NCBI RefSeq assembly: GCF_963678635.1
Contig: NC_087070.1
Span: 26,846,057 to 26,910,056 of the forward strand
Origin: Symsagittifera roscoffensis
Taxonomy: Eukaryota; Xenacoelomorpha; Acoela; Convolutidae
Direction: 5' to 3'
Length of the DNA stretch: 64,000 nucleotides
The notes under the pieces were generated by a model. The model ran no database searches. It was not told the DNA's origin and was given only the letters and a program-made list of their open reading frames with translations. Position 1 is the first letter of the stretch. Each line of letters opens with the position of its first letter. Made by a program: the position numbers and the translations under genes. Positions 1-10,890 of this stretch are shown one piece after another.

Positions 1-597
1 ATAGAGAAATACTATCAGAGTTTTTCAGGTTTTGCAAATTTCGCCTTCAATTATGAGTACCCAAATCCTTATAGTTTACGAGGTACGACAATTTTTTCGA
101 TTTTTCTAAAAATTTTCAGAAGACTTAGATTTATAAAATTTCACAATTTGAAATTCCCAACCTTGTAGTTGGGCGTGGTCAGGGTACTCTCAGCGGTTAC
201 AAATCTTGCCTCCAAATACTTTTAGTTCCCAAGTTGTTATTATTTTTGTGTTATATTTAAGAGTAATGAACGTAGGAAAAGTGCTCTAATAACTACAGAT
301 ATCTATTCACAGATCCGCATACATTAATGCATATATAAATGCTCTTCGGTATATTTGCACTTTTTGAAATCAATTGAAATTAATCTGCTGAAAAATAACG
401 TATAGATACATTTTTTCGAGTGATTTATAGGATCTGGGTTATCAATTTTGTTCTTGATGCAAGAACTATAAAAAAATGTTTTCAATAGGTTATCAAAATG
501 TTTTCAAAAGCGTTTTTGTGGTTAAGCCAATCAATAAGAAGTCTTTTGCAAGTGAATTATTTGTTATTATTAATTTTGAGATAATTTTGCTGTTCAG
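1..597 (+). repeat. Intron with diverged core repeat and dispersed repeat
   Basis: This is intronic sequence upstream of the first visible receptor-kinase exon; no exon is visible here. About 30-250 holds roughly one and a third old units of the ~165-bp core repeat that forms the 11-26 kb array. It shows the same order of blocks: a TGCAAAT stretch, a tract reading like CTTTAGTTTACGAGGTACGA, a T-rich/A-rich stretch, AAATTCCCAACC, then GTCAGGGTACTCTCAG. About 240-430 matches 31.15-31.27 kb (GAGTAATGAACG, CTCTAATAACTACAGAT, ATATTTGCACTTTTTGA and a following CAATTGAAAT), so a second dispersed repeat adjoins the first. Both are much more diverged than the array copies and so probably older. Confidence 0.6.
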
Positions 598-2110
598 GTA
601 TTGGAAGGTTCTGTCGATCTGAACAAGTGCGAGAGTGCTCTGAAACAGATAGACGTCTATGCATTAGCACTGGTCCTGTGGGAAATCAGTTCACGCTGTG
701 ATGAGTTGTACAGGGGCTATCCGACTGTGAGGTCACCTGAGTTTAAACTACCCTTTGAGGAGGAGCTGGGAAAGAGTCTGAAGTTTGATGAGATGCGAGA
801 TCTGGTGTCCGTTCAGCAGAGGAGACCAGTCTTCCCCTCAGGTTCCTTAAATGTTCCTTACATATATGTATCACGTGTATGGATCAAACTGTATTTCTCA
901 TTGCTTGACTATTTGATCAGCAAACAAGTCTGGAGCTTATGATACCAAAAAAATGTAGAATTGATGTGGCTTAACTCATTGAAAAATGTATTTTTCGAAG
1001 GAATGTCTTTTTGCAAAGCTTGCATTAAGGTTCATCACTTGATGATAATTTCAGGCTGGGCTAGGGAGTGGAGTGGGGTGAAGTGTATTGTGGACACTGT
1101 GGTGGAGTCGTGGGATCAGGACTCCGAGGCCAGACTCACTGCCGCGTGTGTCGTCTCCAGACTCAACACTCTGGTAAGTATGCTTGTCTGATCTAATCGA
1201 ATTGTTTCCTTAGCCGTTAGTTTTTTCTTACTACAAATTCAATTGGCGCACAAGCTTTCAACGGCTATTTCTTTCTTGGTGTGATGTAATAGCTAGAATT
1301 AAGCTGAGGAATTACCGTTTATTCAGGGTTTATTTGGAAAAATTTGCGGTGGACATATGCTATTTAAGAATACAGTTGCTTTCTCTCTTTTGCAAGTTGT
1401 TGAGATCGAAACAGACGGTTTGCTTCTTGTCTTAGGTGGTTGTTCGTTTTAGCCCGTATTGTGGTCGGAAGCTGCAGAAACATTTCATGATGTACATGAC
1501 TCACCTGCAGATGTTGTCACTGCCAACCAATCGAGCACCCTTCCCATGAGCCCATCTGACGCGTTAGTGTTTTAACTCTGTTCATGGAGTATAATCATGT
1601 GACTCATGAGGATTTTTTATGCGTTGTCTAAATGTCAATGAACATAGTGAAGACACTTATATAACATAGTTCTGTTGTTTGTTTTTTAAAATAAATAGTT
1701 TTTCGCGTTTTTACTTTTGGTTTCTAAGTAAAATCGAGTCAAATTCATTTGCTGAGAAAAGAACATTAAGCTTTTGAATAACAAATATTGAAATGGCGCG
1801 AAGAAATGAGTTCAATATGAGGATTTCAATTTATAGATTTTATCTAAATGAAAAAAAAATGTTGGCTGTTTTAAGAACGAAAGAAGCTATTGTCTGAACT
1901 GTCAGCCCTAAATTGAGAAACTGCTTCGTTTAGAATCGAAATTGAGCTGAAGTAGACATGATTTCATTCTGAATATAATTACCTTATGTTGTTTGTTTCA
2001 GCGAGCACAATTTCAGTGGCGATCAGTCGTCTCTAGCAATTGAAGTTTCAATGAATGAATTGCACGCAATAGAGTTACCCGAACCTCAGGATCTATCATC
2101 AATCGCGTGA
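598..2110 (+). CDS. BMPR2: BMP type II receptor kinase, C-terminal exons (partial)
   Basis: This is the 3' end of a TGF-beta/BMP type II receptor serine-threonine kinase; the ligand-binding, membrane and N-lobe exons lie to the left of the window. Exons are 598-841, 1055-1173, 1453-1562 and 2002-2110 (stop TGA). All phases agree (0, then 1, 0 and 2) and encode about 193 residues. Acceptors read TTCAG, TTCAG, TTTAG and TTCAG; donors are GTTCCT (weak), GTAAGT and GTTAGT. Diagnostic sequence is VLEG, then CESALKQIDVYAL and LVLWEI (subdomain IX), RRPVFP, and ESWDQDSEARLTAACV (subdomain XI with its invariant Arg). CESALKQ with WDQDSEARLTA fits vertebrate BMPR2 and fly Wit better than ActRII/Punt. 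Only ~72 residues follow the kinase, whereas vertebrate BMPR2 has a tail of about 500. The last two exons rest on phase and splice signals rather than homology and are less certain. Confidence 0.85.
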
Positions 2111-2479
2111 AAAAAAACTAACCCCAATAAGTTAAATTATTGTTTTCATATTTTGTATATCATTCGATTTTGAACGTAGTAGATAGAAATTTGCAATTCA
2201 TTTTTCGTAGTTAAAATATTTGTCAAATGAGTGAATCTTCAGGTTTTCAAACGTGTGAAGTTTGATTTGATCTGCCGATACTTCAGAGTGTGTTAAAAAT
2301 AGGATTAAATTGAAGTTTGTGATTCCATTCGTGATTCCCGTTTTGAAATTATTGATGTAAAATAATTTCCAAATATTTCAACAAAGATTGAAGGCATAAA
2401 TCAACGGTAAAAGACACAAAACAGTTTCAGAATAGTATCGTTTTTAGGTTAAATGTTATATATACTTCTTAAGATTCGA

Positions 2480-2930
2480 TGACCGTAGTTCAGACTCTTA
2501 TATATGTCATGATGATTTTTTCCCGTTTTTTTTTTCATGAAAAGTTGAAATTTGTTCAGGCTTTGATTTCCTTTTAAGTTCATTTCATTTGTTAAAAGGA
2601 AGGAAATCGTCCTTTGTTAAAAAAAGGAAAACTCCACTATCAAACAGCGAAAGCGTAAAGGTCACCAAAAACGTGATCGACTTCTAATTTTGAAAATGGA
2701 AATAAATTATCAGATTTTCCAGCAAAATAAAAGTTTAACCTATTGATCCAGTTTTCTCAAATTGGATTAATTTTAACAAAAAGTTGTCCATTATAAATTG
2801 TTCTACAAATTCAAAGAGCTTTAAGGCCATCTAGTTTTTTCTATGGTTTTTAATAAAAACAAGTCAGCTTTTTTGAAAATTTTATTTGCGTTCATTACTT
2901 TTTTCCAACTCAGTTGGCGATGTTTTCATT
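2480..2930 (+). repeat. Dispersed repeat family A, copy
   Basis: The block order is recognisable in several places: GACTCTTATATA, a TTTTTCATGAAAAG stretch, AAATTTGTTCAGG, AAAGGAAGG followed by CTCCACTATC, AAAGGTCACCAAAAACGTGA, TTGATCCAGTTTTCTC, CAAAGAGCTTTAAGG, then GCGTTCATTAC. Related copies lie at about 3,160-3,620, 27,480-27,640, 30,550-30,710, 31,085-31,540 and, reversed, 48,110-48,300 with its two duplicates. No coding capacity and no clear terminal repeats are visible, so the class (MITE-like or other) is unknown. Confidence 0.65.
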
Positions 2931-3159
2931 TGCTAACAGTTCAAAATCAGAAATATCCAGCGCAATAGATATATTTTTTCCCAGTGCAGTAGAAAAGTTT
3001 TTGATCGAGGTTATTCAAACTATGTTAGTACGTCAACGCTGTTCCAATTGGCGGCTGGCTGTATTGCTGTGTTGTCTTTCATGCATGCGAAGTACAACTT
3101 TTTTGATCTGTTCACATGAAGACTTAAAGTTCTTACGTTGCTAGTTTTTGTTTTTAGTT

Positions 3160-3620
3160 AAAGAGTAATAAACGTAATGATTTCTCTTAAATAGTACTTA
3201 GTGATTTTGGTAATGGTCTTGGTTTTTCAGAAAAAAAAACCTAAAATTTGTTCACGCTAAAAGTTTGACTTTTTTAGTTTCAAGTTCACCTGATTTCCTC
3301 AGTTAAAGGAAGGCAAACTCCACTATCGCACAGCAAAAATGTAAATCTTACGAAAAACGTAATCGAATTCTAGTTTCGAAAAAGGATTTCAATTTTGAGG
3401 TTCCCCAGCGAAATTATAAATTACCTGTTGATCCAGTTTTCTCTAATTGGGTTTAAAACTAAAGAGCTTTATGGGCATATACTTTTTCTTCAAAATTCGA
3501 CTGTTTTTTCGAAAAACAAGTTTTTTTTCTGTTCCTTGCGTTCATTACTCTTTTAAAACGGTCAATTAGCTATGTTTTTACGCTTGCGTTATCACAGTGG
3601 AATATAGACTTTTAGTTTTC
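3160..3620 (+). repeat. Dispersed repeat family A, second copy
   Basis: This tandem neighbour of the copy at 2.48-2.93 kb shares the blocks in the same order: GAGTAATAAACGTAATG, TCTTAAATAG, AAAATTTGTTCACG, AAAGGAAGGCAAACTCCACT, ACGAAAAACGTAATCG, TGATCCAGTTTTCTCTAATT and GCGTTCATTACTC. Direct adjacency of two diverged copies suggests local duplication or nested insertion. Confidence 0.65.
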
Positions 3621-5449
3621 GGGTTAATAAATAGTTCAAAATCAGTTGACCCATGTTTTGTCTGCTCAGTGTCGGCTTCGTGAATTTTGCTTTTTATGCT
3701 TTTTCAACACTGGCAGTTGTGTTTCTCAGTATTGTTCCTTAAATTTACCCGCATTCCAGGCAAAATTTTGAAAAATAATTTTTTTAAATGATATTTTAAC
3801 TTTTTTCGACTGAGCTTTAGTATTTTTTTTTTGGTTTAGTTGCCGTGCAAATTTTTGCTGAATCGCAACGCCTGGGTTTACTGTGTGTCCTTTCCAGTAA
3901 AAGGTCTTGTCTTGAATTTTTGTCTGCGCTCATTTTGTTTTGGTGGTCGGAGTTTTGGTTTTTAAACCTACTTCAATCTCAACAAGGAAATAAATGGCGC
4001 GAAAGAAAGAACCTGAGTTTCAGTTTCAAAGTTGAAGTAATATGCTATTCAGAATTTCACGCTGAATTAAATAATACTTATTACTATAATTGGTTTGTTT
4101 TCATCAGAAATTGTATATCAAAAAAGACTCTCAGAATCCAAAGAGATTTAGAGTGACATAGTGTTTTCTATTGAACTCCAAAAAATTGAACGAAAATCCT
4201 CGTTTTCATGGTTCATTAAATTCCTGCTTGATAAAAACAGGTATTATACAAGTGTATGGGACCGGGTTTTTGTACTATTTTTTAATTTGTATTTTTTTGC
4301 GACGCCTTGGAAAAAATTTTCATTTTAAAAAAATTAGTCTTTCTCAAAAACGACTAACGATTTTCAAAATGGGAATTCTGCCCACTCCCCTGTGTGCCTG
4401 CATAATCCTTTAGTTCCTTTTTTTAAAAACCTTACCCCACTTTCTGCAGCAAATGTTTGAGTTAATGGATAGAACAGGTTGTAGAAAGCCCCCTGCATAA
4501 GCGGCTTCACCCAAATTTTTTTTACACGAAAAGATTTGGCCCTCAGAAAAGTCAATTTTTCGATTTGTTGATCATTTTTTGAAACTTTTAGTTTTTTTTT
4601 AACGAAAACTACCCTCCCGAATCTGAGATTTTGGTTTCAATGAGTAGAACGGGTTAGGCGTTATCATTTCTGCAACTCTTTTTACACAGAAGTTATGACC
4701 TTCGGAAAAGTCAATTTTACGATTCTTTCTGAGATTTTGCTTTTCGAATCTGCGTTTTTGGTTTGAATTGGTAGAACGGTTTTTGGGAAGTCCCCTTAAT
4801 AAGGATTCAATGGCTGAGTTTTTCACACGCTCCATTGCTTCCAATTGTATTGTGGTTTGTTTGACGGGGTGCAAAATCAAAATGCGTTCGTTAATATTAA
4901 TTTTACCATTAATTCTTTGCATGATTTTGTCAAAAAAATTCGAAAAAAATAATTTATACCATCTTTTCCCCTTTTAATCTCCTAGTTATTTTTTTAAGAG
5001 AACAAACTAAGGTTTTGGGTGAAGCGCAGTTTTTGAAATAGCCCTTTTCCTTCCGCATCAGTACAAAAATTCAAAAACTATCAAATAGATATTTCCAGAT
5101 TTAGCTGGTCTTTAGTAACAATTTTCTGTTGGCTATCTTTATAACCTCTTTTCTAAGGACACTTCAGCTCTCTTAGCTGTTAAACCATTTTAAAGTGGTA
5201 TGGATTTCTTGTGTACAAAAGCATTGCTGATACATGTTTTGCTATTCACCGTGGTAAAGCTGCCGTTCAGATATGATGTGTTTTCTTTTGTAGCCAGCGT
5301 GTTTTTTGTTTCCAGAAAGTTTTTTTCACTTCAAAGATAATATCTTTTCACTTGTAATTGTAATCAAGATTTAGAATTTTTTGCGACAACAATTTTTTCA
5401 AATTTCTAAGTAATTCCTTCTGCTTTATGAAACAGTATCTTCCAGGCCT

Positions 5450-5531
5450 TTTTCGCTTGGTCTAGGGATAAAACACGCGCCTTTGTGTCATAAGGTCTTA
5501 AGTTTGAGTCGTAGCGGGACCTTGTTTTTTT
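5450..5531 (+). mobile_element. tRNA-derived SINE-like unit
   Basis: An A-box-like stretch (GCTTGGTCTAGGGAT, near 5,455) is followed about 45 bases later by a B-box-like stretch (AGTTTGAGTC, 5,501-5,510) and then by GGGACCTTGTTTTTTTC. The unit at 58.59-58.67 kb on the other strand has the same arrangement and the same ending, GACCTTGTTTTTTTC after its B box. A shared 3' extension in two places makes a short tRNA-derived SINE more likely than a working tRNA gene; no paired acceptor stem is visible. Confidence 0.55.
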
Positions 5532-7372
5532 CTAATATGTAGAAATTTGAAAAAGTTTTGGAAAACTTGAGTTGCCGACTATCGTTTTTATATCTGCGTA
5601 CTTTCTTTATTTTTTCGCTCAAATGGTTTCCGCTAATGTTATGTCGGCTTAATTATCTCATTTTGCGTGGTTTGGAAGACGAAAACATACTGCTATGATC
5701 TTCTGTCAGGAGTAAAGATGCGTAAAGAGGTCGAACTTCAAAAAACTTACAGCTCAAAGATTTTCTTTGTCATAATTTTGTTTTCGGCTCAAGTGGCCTG
5801 TATTCAATTTTTGTCGGATTAGTTGCCGCACTTTAATAAATTTTGCATGCGCATTCATTCTCTGTGAATATGCTTTTCGCCTCGTCGTGCGAGATGATCA
5901 TATGTATTTTTTCATAGATGTAGCTTATTTTATATGTTTCTACGACACAGCGGCTTGTATCTCATGTTCTTTCCGCTAGTTTGCAATGCAAGGTTTGTTT
6001 GTGTTCTATCACGAGTTTCGCGGAGCTTCGCTTCTGCAGTTAAAATGATCTCAATCATTTGCTATATGAAACGCAAACTAAGCTCTCCGATAAAAAAAGT
6101 GCTAGTCGCCGAAACGATTTTCAAAAGGGGTTTCAGTTTTGTAATATCAGGCGAACAACATCAACTATGGATACTGTTTTCTCAATTTGGCTAATTATAT
6201 CAAAAAGTTTCAATCCTAAAAGATTCTTTAAATGCAAAAGTTTAAGATCGTACATTTTTTTAGAAACTCTAAAATAACAATTTGAAATTTATTTAGTTTT
6301 TTTTTTAGAATAAACGAATCGAGTTTATATTTGCGCCGTGATTTTTCTTCAGAAACAAAAATCTTTAAAACTGTTCACGCTTCAGTTTGATTGTTTGTCG
6401 CTTGAATTCTGATTTCTTGAGTTCTTTTGACGCCCGCTGATTCACTCAAATTAATCATAGTTTGATCCCATTTTCCAAATTGAGTAAGTTTTTCAGAGAA
6501 ATAACATTCATGAAATTCCTTATTTTAATGCTCCTTAGGTAATTGTTGATTTAATTTCTTAGTTATTGTTATAGAGCGAAGGGTTGATGAAAAGCGAAGA
6601 CCAATTTTGTTAAAATATATTGAAAATATCATTTAATACTGTCATTAAGCTGCTACTGAATTGGTCAAAAAGATGAAAAAACTTGAAATCCACGATTTTT
6701 TTGAATTGCTTCTTTCGTCTAATCATATGTTTCTGCCATGTTACGACATCCTGTTTTTAGTTCGTGGTGTGAAGAAAAGATCTAAGCGAAAGCCTAGAAT
6801 CTGCTACAAGTTTTGTTAATTAGGCATATTCTCCAGGGGTCTTCATCGAAAAGTTTTTTCGTTCCCATGAAAGCACTGAAAAATTTCTAATACAAATATT
6901 ACTGGAATGGAATAAATTTTCGCGACTTAAATGAAAGCTTATCGCCCGTTATAAGCCTGCTCGCTTGATGTATTTGCTCGAAATTAGAATAAGAATCAAA
7001 AATCTTAAGCCGGTTTTTCTCGGCTTTGAGAAAACTTTTTAGGTATTTTAATGTCTTTCGATTCACGAGTGAAAGGGCTTTTATATTGTATATCACGCTA
7101 CTCCTTCCGATTGTTCTTTACTACCTAATTTTGCGTAGAAAAAAGTTTTAAAAAACTATAACTCCCGAATTCATAAATCCTCCCACTTCTAGAATGTTTT
7201 AGAATAACGCTTTTGAAAATACGCGTGATGCGTGAAAACAATCAGAATGCTAACACCGCTGGTCGAAAAATTGAGCTTGCGAGTTAAACAAAAAAAATGA
7301 GCACTGGGAAGTAAGTGGCTCGCACGTTTCTCTTAAGATGTCAGATGAATAGAAACGTTACCTGAGCATAAA

Positions 7373-7392
7373 CTGAAAATTCTCAGTTTCAG
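7373..7392 (+). other. Splice-acceptor-like site abutting the NDST start codon
   Basis: The bases directly before the ATG at 7,393 read AATTCTCAGTTTCAG, so an AG ends exactly at the start codon. With a coding region that has no introns, this site could receive a 5' UTR exon or a trans-spliced leader. No 5' UTR exon can be identified upstream from sequence alone. Confidence 0.45.
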
Positions 7393-9978
7393 ATGTTTAA
7401 TGTTAGCAGGCGCTTCAAGCGTCTCCTCTACCTCTTATTCTTCCTTCTATGCATCCTATATGTTAAATACCTTCACTCTGTATACCTTGAAAATGAATCA
7501 TTCAGTAGCGTAGACGTCGACTTCTCGGAACTGAGACGGTCCACCAAAGAAAATTACATCTTATCTGCGGATTATATTCTACTTGTAAAACGATGCACCA
7601 CATCGTCCAAATCGGCAAGTCACGCCCTCTTGGCGTCACTAAAGCTACAAGTAAAAGTCAAGGAAATATCAGATGATGATGATTCATTCACGCTTAGTAA
7701 ACCTCTGCCTTACTTGATAATTCTCGACGATAACACAATTGTGCATTTTCTGAAAGAGCCGATCTATCAAATTGCACGAAATGTCATTATAGCCAATTCT
7801 GTTCCAATTGTTGCGATATGTGCGAACTTTGAGCAGTGCAATTATCATGCTCGAGCGCTTCCACCCGCAATAGCTTACTACAAATCTTACGTGCGCACTT
7901 CAGATCATGAACTACTGGAGATACTGAAGCAGAGATTCGTGTACGAGAACATTAGCTCTACATCGCTAGTGTTTAGTTTGAGCCCGCAATCTAAGGAAAC
8001 AGTAAATGGGATCCAGCCTCTAGTTGAAATTCCAGCTAACAATGTTGATCTGAATAAAATTCCGGAAAATATGCGAAGTGAGGTTAAGAAATCAAAGCTC
8101 ATTTCAGCGTATTATGACTCGGGGAAAGTTGACTCGATTCCCAAAGTTGTGCTTGGGAATGACTTGAAGGGCAACGATTGGCTTTACAAAGTACTGTTCC
8201 TTGAAGCTTGCAATTACGTCACAAAAAGGAAACTATCTTTTGGATTGACTCGCTTAATTCAAGTTGATATAGATGATGTTTTGATGCCGGCAAAACTACG
8301 AGAGAATGCTCTCACAAAAACGGATATCAATGAATTGATTAAGTTCCAAAAAAGTGTGAGTAGTTTCATCCCAAATTTCGGTTTGAAGCTCGGGTTTTGT
8401 GGTGATTTTTTCACACGTGGCAGGCACCCTGAAGAGATCGAGGCCTTCAAGTACCTCGCAAGGAGTCGCAAAGATGAGTTCACATGGTTCCCCCATTTGT
8501 TCAGACATTACCAACCTCATAATCTGACCTTCAACAAGCTGCGTGAAGAGATGCTAGAAAACAAAAAGTTCGCTGCAAAATACGGCATAAAAGTGGACGG
8601 TTCTTACGCTGTGTCACCTCATCATTCTGGAGTTTACCCTGTAGTTCACATTTTGTACCAACTTTGGAAGGATATCTGGAATGTTTCAGTCACTTCCACA
8701 GAACAATACCCACATTTGAAGTCAAGTCATGGGAGAAAGGGTTTCATTTATAACGATATTTCAGTGTTACCTCGGCAGGTGTTGGGTCTCTACACAAGAA
8801 CTTTGAGGTTCAATGATTACCCGGGTGGGATATTAGGCCTGGAAAGAGACGTCAGAGGGGGTGATTCTTTCATGACCATCCTTCTAAACCCAGTGGCTAT
8901 CTACATGACTCATATAGGCAACTATGGAGCAGATCGCTTAGCTCTCTATGCATTGAGAAATCTGTTCCATTTCGTGGCCACAAACACTAATTTGAAGCTC
9001 AGATCTGCGTCGCCAGCTCAGATGGCACAATACCATTTCAATGTGTTCCCTGAACAGACTTTACCTGTGTGGACCATGCCGTGCGATGACAAGCGACACA
9101 TGGAAATTGTACCCAAGGGATTCAAGTGTGACTCATTCCCGCAGATGATAATAGTGGGTCCTCAGAAAACGGGAACCTCGGCCTTTCAGTTTTTCCTCTC
9201 AGCTCATCCAGACTTCTCTACCAGTCTTCCCAGTGACCAATCATTTGAAGAAATCCAATTTTTCAACAATGATGGCTACTATTTGAAAGGAATAGACTGG
9301 TACAAAAGTCGCTTTCCAATAATGGCTCGTAGCAGCCAAGTTAATTTCGAAAAAAGTGCCAGTTATTATGATAAATATAAAGTTCCACACCGCATCAAAA
9401 GCCTCTTGCCTAATGTCAAAATCTTGATGCTCCTGCGAAATCCTATCGATCGAGCCTACTCGTGGTATTTGAACGAAGTTTCTAAGATGGAAAAAGTGTC
9501 TTTAACTTTTTCAGAGCTGATTCGTTCCAACCTGACAGATCCAGACGCGCCTGATTTCATTTTCAGATCCAAAGTTTTGACTCCTGGCTTCTATTTCAAA
9601 CACATCAGAAGGTGGCTGGAAACTTTCGCGCTCAAATCCGTTTACTTTGTAGATGCAGACTTCTTTGCTGAAAAACCCGCGGAGGAACTTCAGAAGTTTA
9701 TAAAGTGGTTCAGACCTGAAGAAAAGCCCGTTTTCAATTTCTCAACTATTATTGAGTTCAACAAAGAGAAGGGCTTGTACTGTCTTAAAAAGTCGGTGTC
9801 AGCTAAAAACTGCTTGGGGGCTTCAAAAGGGCGTTCCTTTAGTCAGTCATATGACAAGCTTCTTCCAGTTGATCGAGAGTTTTTGAGAAATTTCTACATG
9901 GCTGACATGCAAAATTTGAAACTTATGTTCGAAAAGAAGAATATTTCAATACCCACGTGGTTGCGAACTTGGCGTTAA
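7393..9978 (+). CDS. NDST: Heparan sulfate N-deacetylase/N-sulfotransferase, single exon
   Basis: This complete 861-residue protein is close to the 870-890 of vertebrate NDSTs. The enzyme is a Golgi type II membrane protein that removes acetyl from GlcNAc in nascent heparan sulfate and then N-sulfates the free amine using PAPS. A basic N-terminus precedes a signal anchor (about residues 11-25). The deacetylase half carries VDIDD (291-295), WFPH, HHSGVYPV (from 410), TSTEQYPHL and LLNPVAIYMTH. The sulfotransferase half starts with the PAPS 5'-phosphosulfate loop GPQKTGT (589-595, Lys592). It keeps FEEIQFF, FEKSA (652-656, with the probable catalytic Glu653) and DRAYSWY (from 686). The Cys pair before GASKGR, which forms a disulfide in human NDST1, is also kept. 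The start is the first Met of the frame, right after an AG. The lack of introns over 2.6 kb contrasts with the intron-containing receptor next door. Confidence 0.95.
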   Translation: MFNVSRRFKRLLYLLFFLLCILYVKYLHSVYLENESFSSVDVDFSELRRSTKENYILSADYILLVKRCTTSSKSASHALLASLKLQVKVKEISDDDDSFTLSKPLPYLIILDDNTIVHFLKEPIYQIARNVIIANSVPIVAICANFEQCNYHARALPPAIAYYKSYVRTSDHELLEILKQRFVYENISSTSLVFSLSPQSKETVNGIQPLVEIPANNVDLNKIPENMRSEVKKSKLISAYYDSGKVDSIPKVVLGNDLKGNDWLYKVLFLEACNYVTKRKLSFGLTRLIQVDIDDVLMPAKLRENALTKTDINELIKFQKSVSSFIPNFGLKLGFCGDFFTRGRHPEEIEAFKYLARSRKDEFTWFPHLFRHYQPHNLTFNKLREEMLENKKFAAKYGIKVDGSYAVSPHHSGVYPVVHILYQLWKDIWNVSVTSTEQYPHLKSSHGRKGFIYNDISVLPRQVLGLYTRTLRFNDYPGGILGLERDVRGGDSFMTILLNPVAIYMTHIGNYGADRLALYALRNLFHFVATNTNLKLRSASPAQMAQYHFNVFPEQTLPVWTMPCDDKRHMEIVPKGFKCDSFPQMIIVGPQKTGTSAFQFFLSAHPDFSTSLPSDQSFEEIQFFNNDGYYLKGIDWYKSRFPIMARSSQVNFEKSASYYDKYKVPHRIKSLLPNVKILMLLRNPIDRAYSWYLNEVSKMEKVSLTFSELIRSNLTDPDAPDFIFRSKVLTPGFYFKHIRRWLETFALKSVYFVDADFFAEKPAEELQKFIKWFRPEEKPVFNFSTIIEFNKEKGLYCLKKSVSAKNCLGASKGRSFSQSYDKLLPVDREFLRNFYMADMQNLKLMFEKKNISIPTWLRTWR

Positions 9979-10618
9979 TTTTTAGTTAGAGCTAAGTTCT
10001 CTTTTAAAATGTTGTCTGATAACTTACTATTTTTATGCAACTTTTGGCTTTCGAAAGTTTGAGATACTACTATTGAGATACTAATATTGCTATTGTTGAA
10101 AAATTATCAGGAGCATTTTCATTTTGATTATTCTTAATTGCAGTTTCAAGCAAGTTTTGCAATAATTCTGTCAACTTTTTTGTTTAGTTTTTCTATTTTC
10201 ACTTTGCAGCGTGTCAATTTCTTTTGATTTAATTTGATTTAAATTGATTTTATTTTTTGCAGTGTCAAACCTTTTATCGATTTTCTACTTTTATAAATAT
10301 GTTTTTGTAATAGTCTTTTAACATAAATTGAAGCAAAATGAGCATTTAGGAATTGAAATGTCGGTTCGGTATATATTTTGGTTCGGTTCGGTTCGCATGG
10401 GATGGGTCTGCTAGTCGCAAATTTTTTACCCGTTAGAAAATTTTTCCATCCTGATTTTGTCCCTGATATTAATCCGAAGCTGAACAAGAATAACAGTTTG
10501 CTATAAACGACATGCAGAATATTCTGATCACAGCCACAGCCGAAAAAATGAGAATGATGAAACTTCCAGTTTTCCTTTTTTTCGGATCGCAAACTTAGTT
10601 TTTTTTTTTTTCATTTCA
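9979..10618. other. NDST 3' flank, no gene seen
   Basis: This is AT-rich sequence with no coding exon. A short run of GGTTCG units lies near 10,370-10,405. I found no canonical AATAAA in the first ~300 bases after the NDST stop, so the 3' end of that transcript is not defined here. Confidence 0.4.
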
Positions 10619-10890
10619 ATCTATCTATCTATCTATCTATTATTTAATTGGCGTTTCACGTGACACATGTTTAAGAAATCCCTATGTTCACATGTTTAAG
10701 AAGTCCCTATTTTTGCATGTTTAAGTTTTTCAACGTATTATTTTTTGCATATTTAATGAAAATGTTTTTGCACGTTTAAGCTATACGGTTAAAATGCTTA
10801 AGAAATTTCATTTGGCTCATGTTTAAATCTGTTGGTCTGTTAAAAGGCCAAAAAATTGCAAGATTTGAAAATTTTATATATACATATAGT
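10619..10890 (+). repeat. Element head: (TATC)n tract plus TGTTTAAG-rich segment
   Basis: A short (CTAT)n run (about 10,619-10,640) is followed by ATTTAATTGGCGTTTCAC and then by repeated ATGTTTAAG, GTTTAAG or CTTAAGAAAT motifs about 20-35 bases apart, up to the first core repeat. The same succession occurs at 13.96-14.17, 25.30-25.48, 28.37-28.55, 42.72-42.96, 43.10-43.24 and in the duplicate of the last two at 50.6-51.2 kb. A recurring head before the core repeats suggests one composite element family. Confidence 0.6.

Larger units (their letters stand above)
2111..7372. other. Gene-free AT-rich interval with dispersed repeats
   Basis: I find no convincing coding exon between the receptor stop and the NDST gene. 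The short open frames here have AT-driven composition and no recognisable motif. The stretch holds several diverged members of a dispersed family (next entries; also about 1,790-1,850, 3,990-4,060 and 6,080-6,230, recognised by AAATGGCGCGAA or by CAGTTTTCTCAATTTGG-type blocks) and a tRNA-like SINE unit near 5.45 kb. The part from about 4.2 to 5.4 kb is AT-rich and I see nothing definable in it. Confidence 0.5.
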
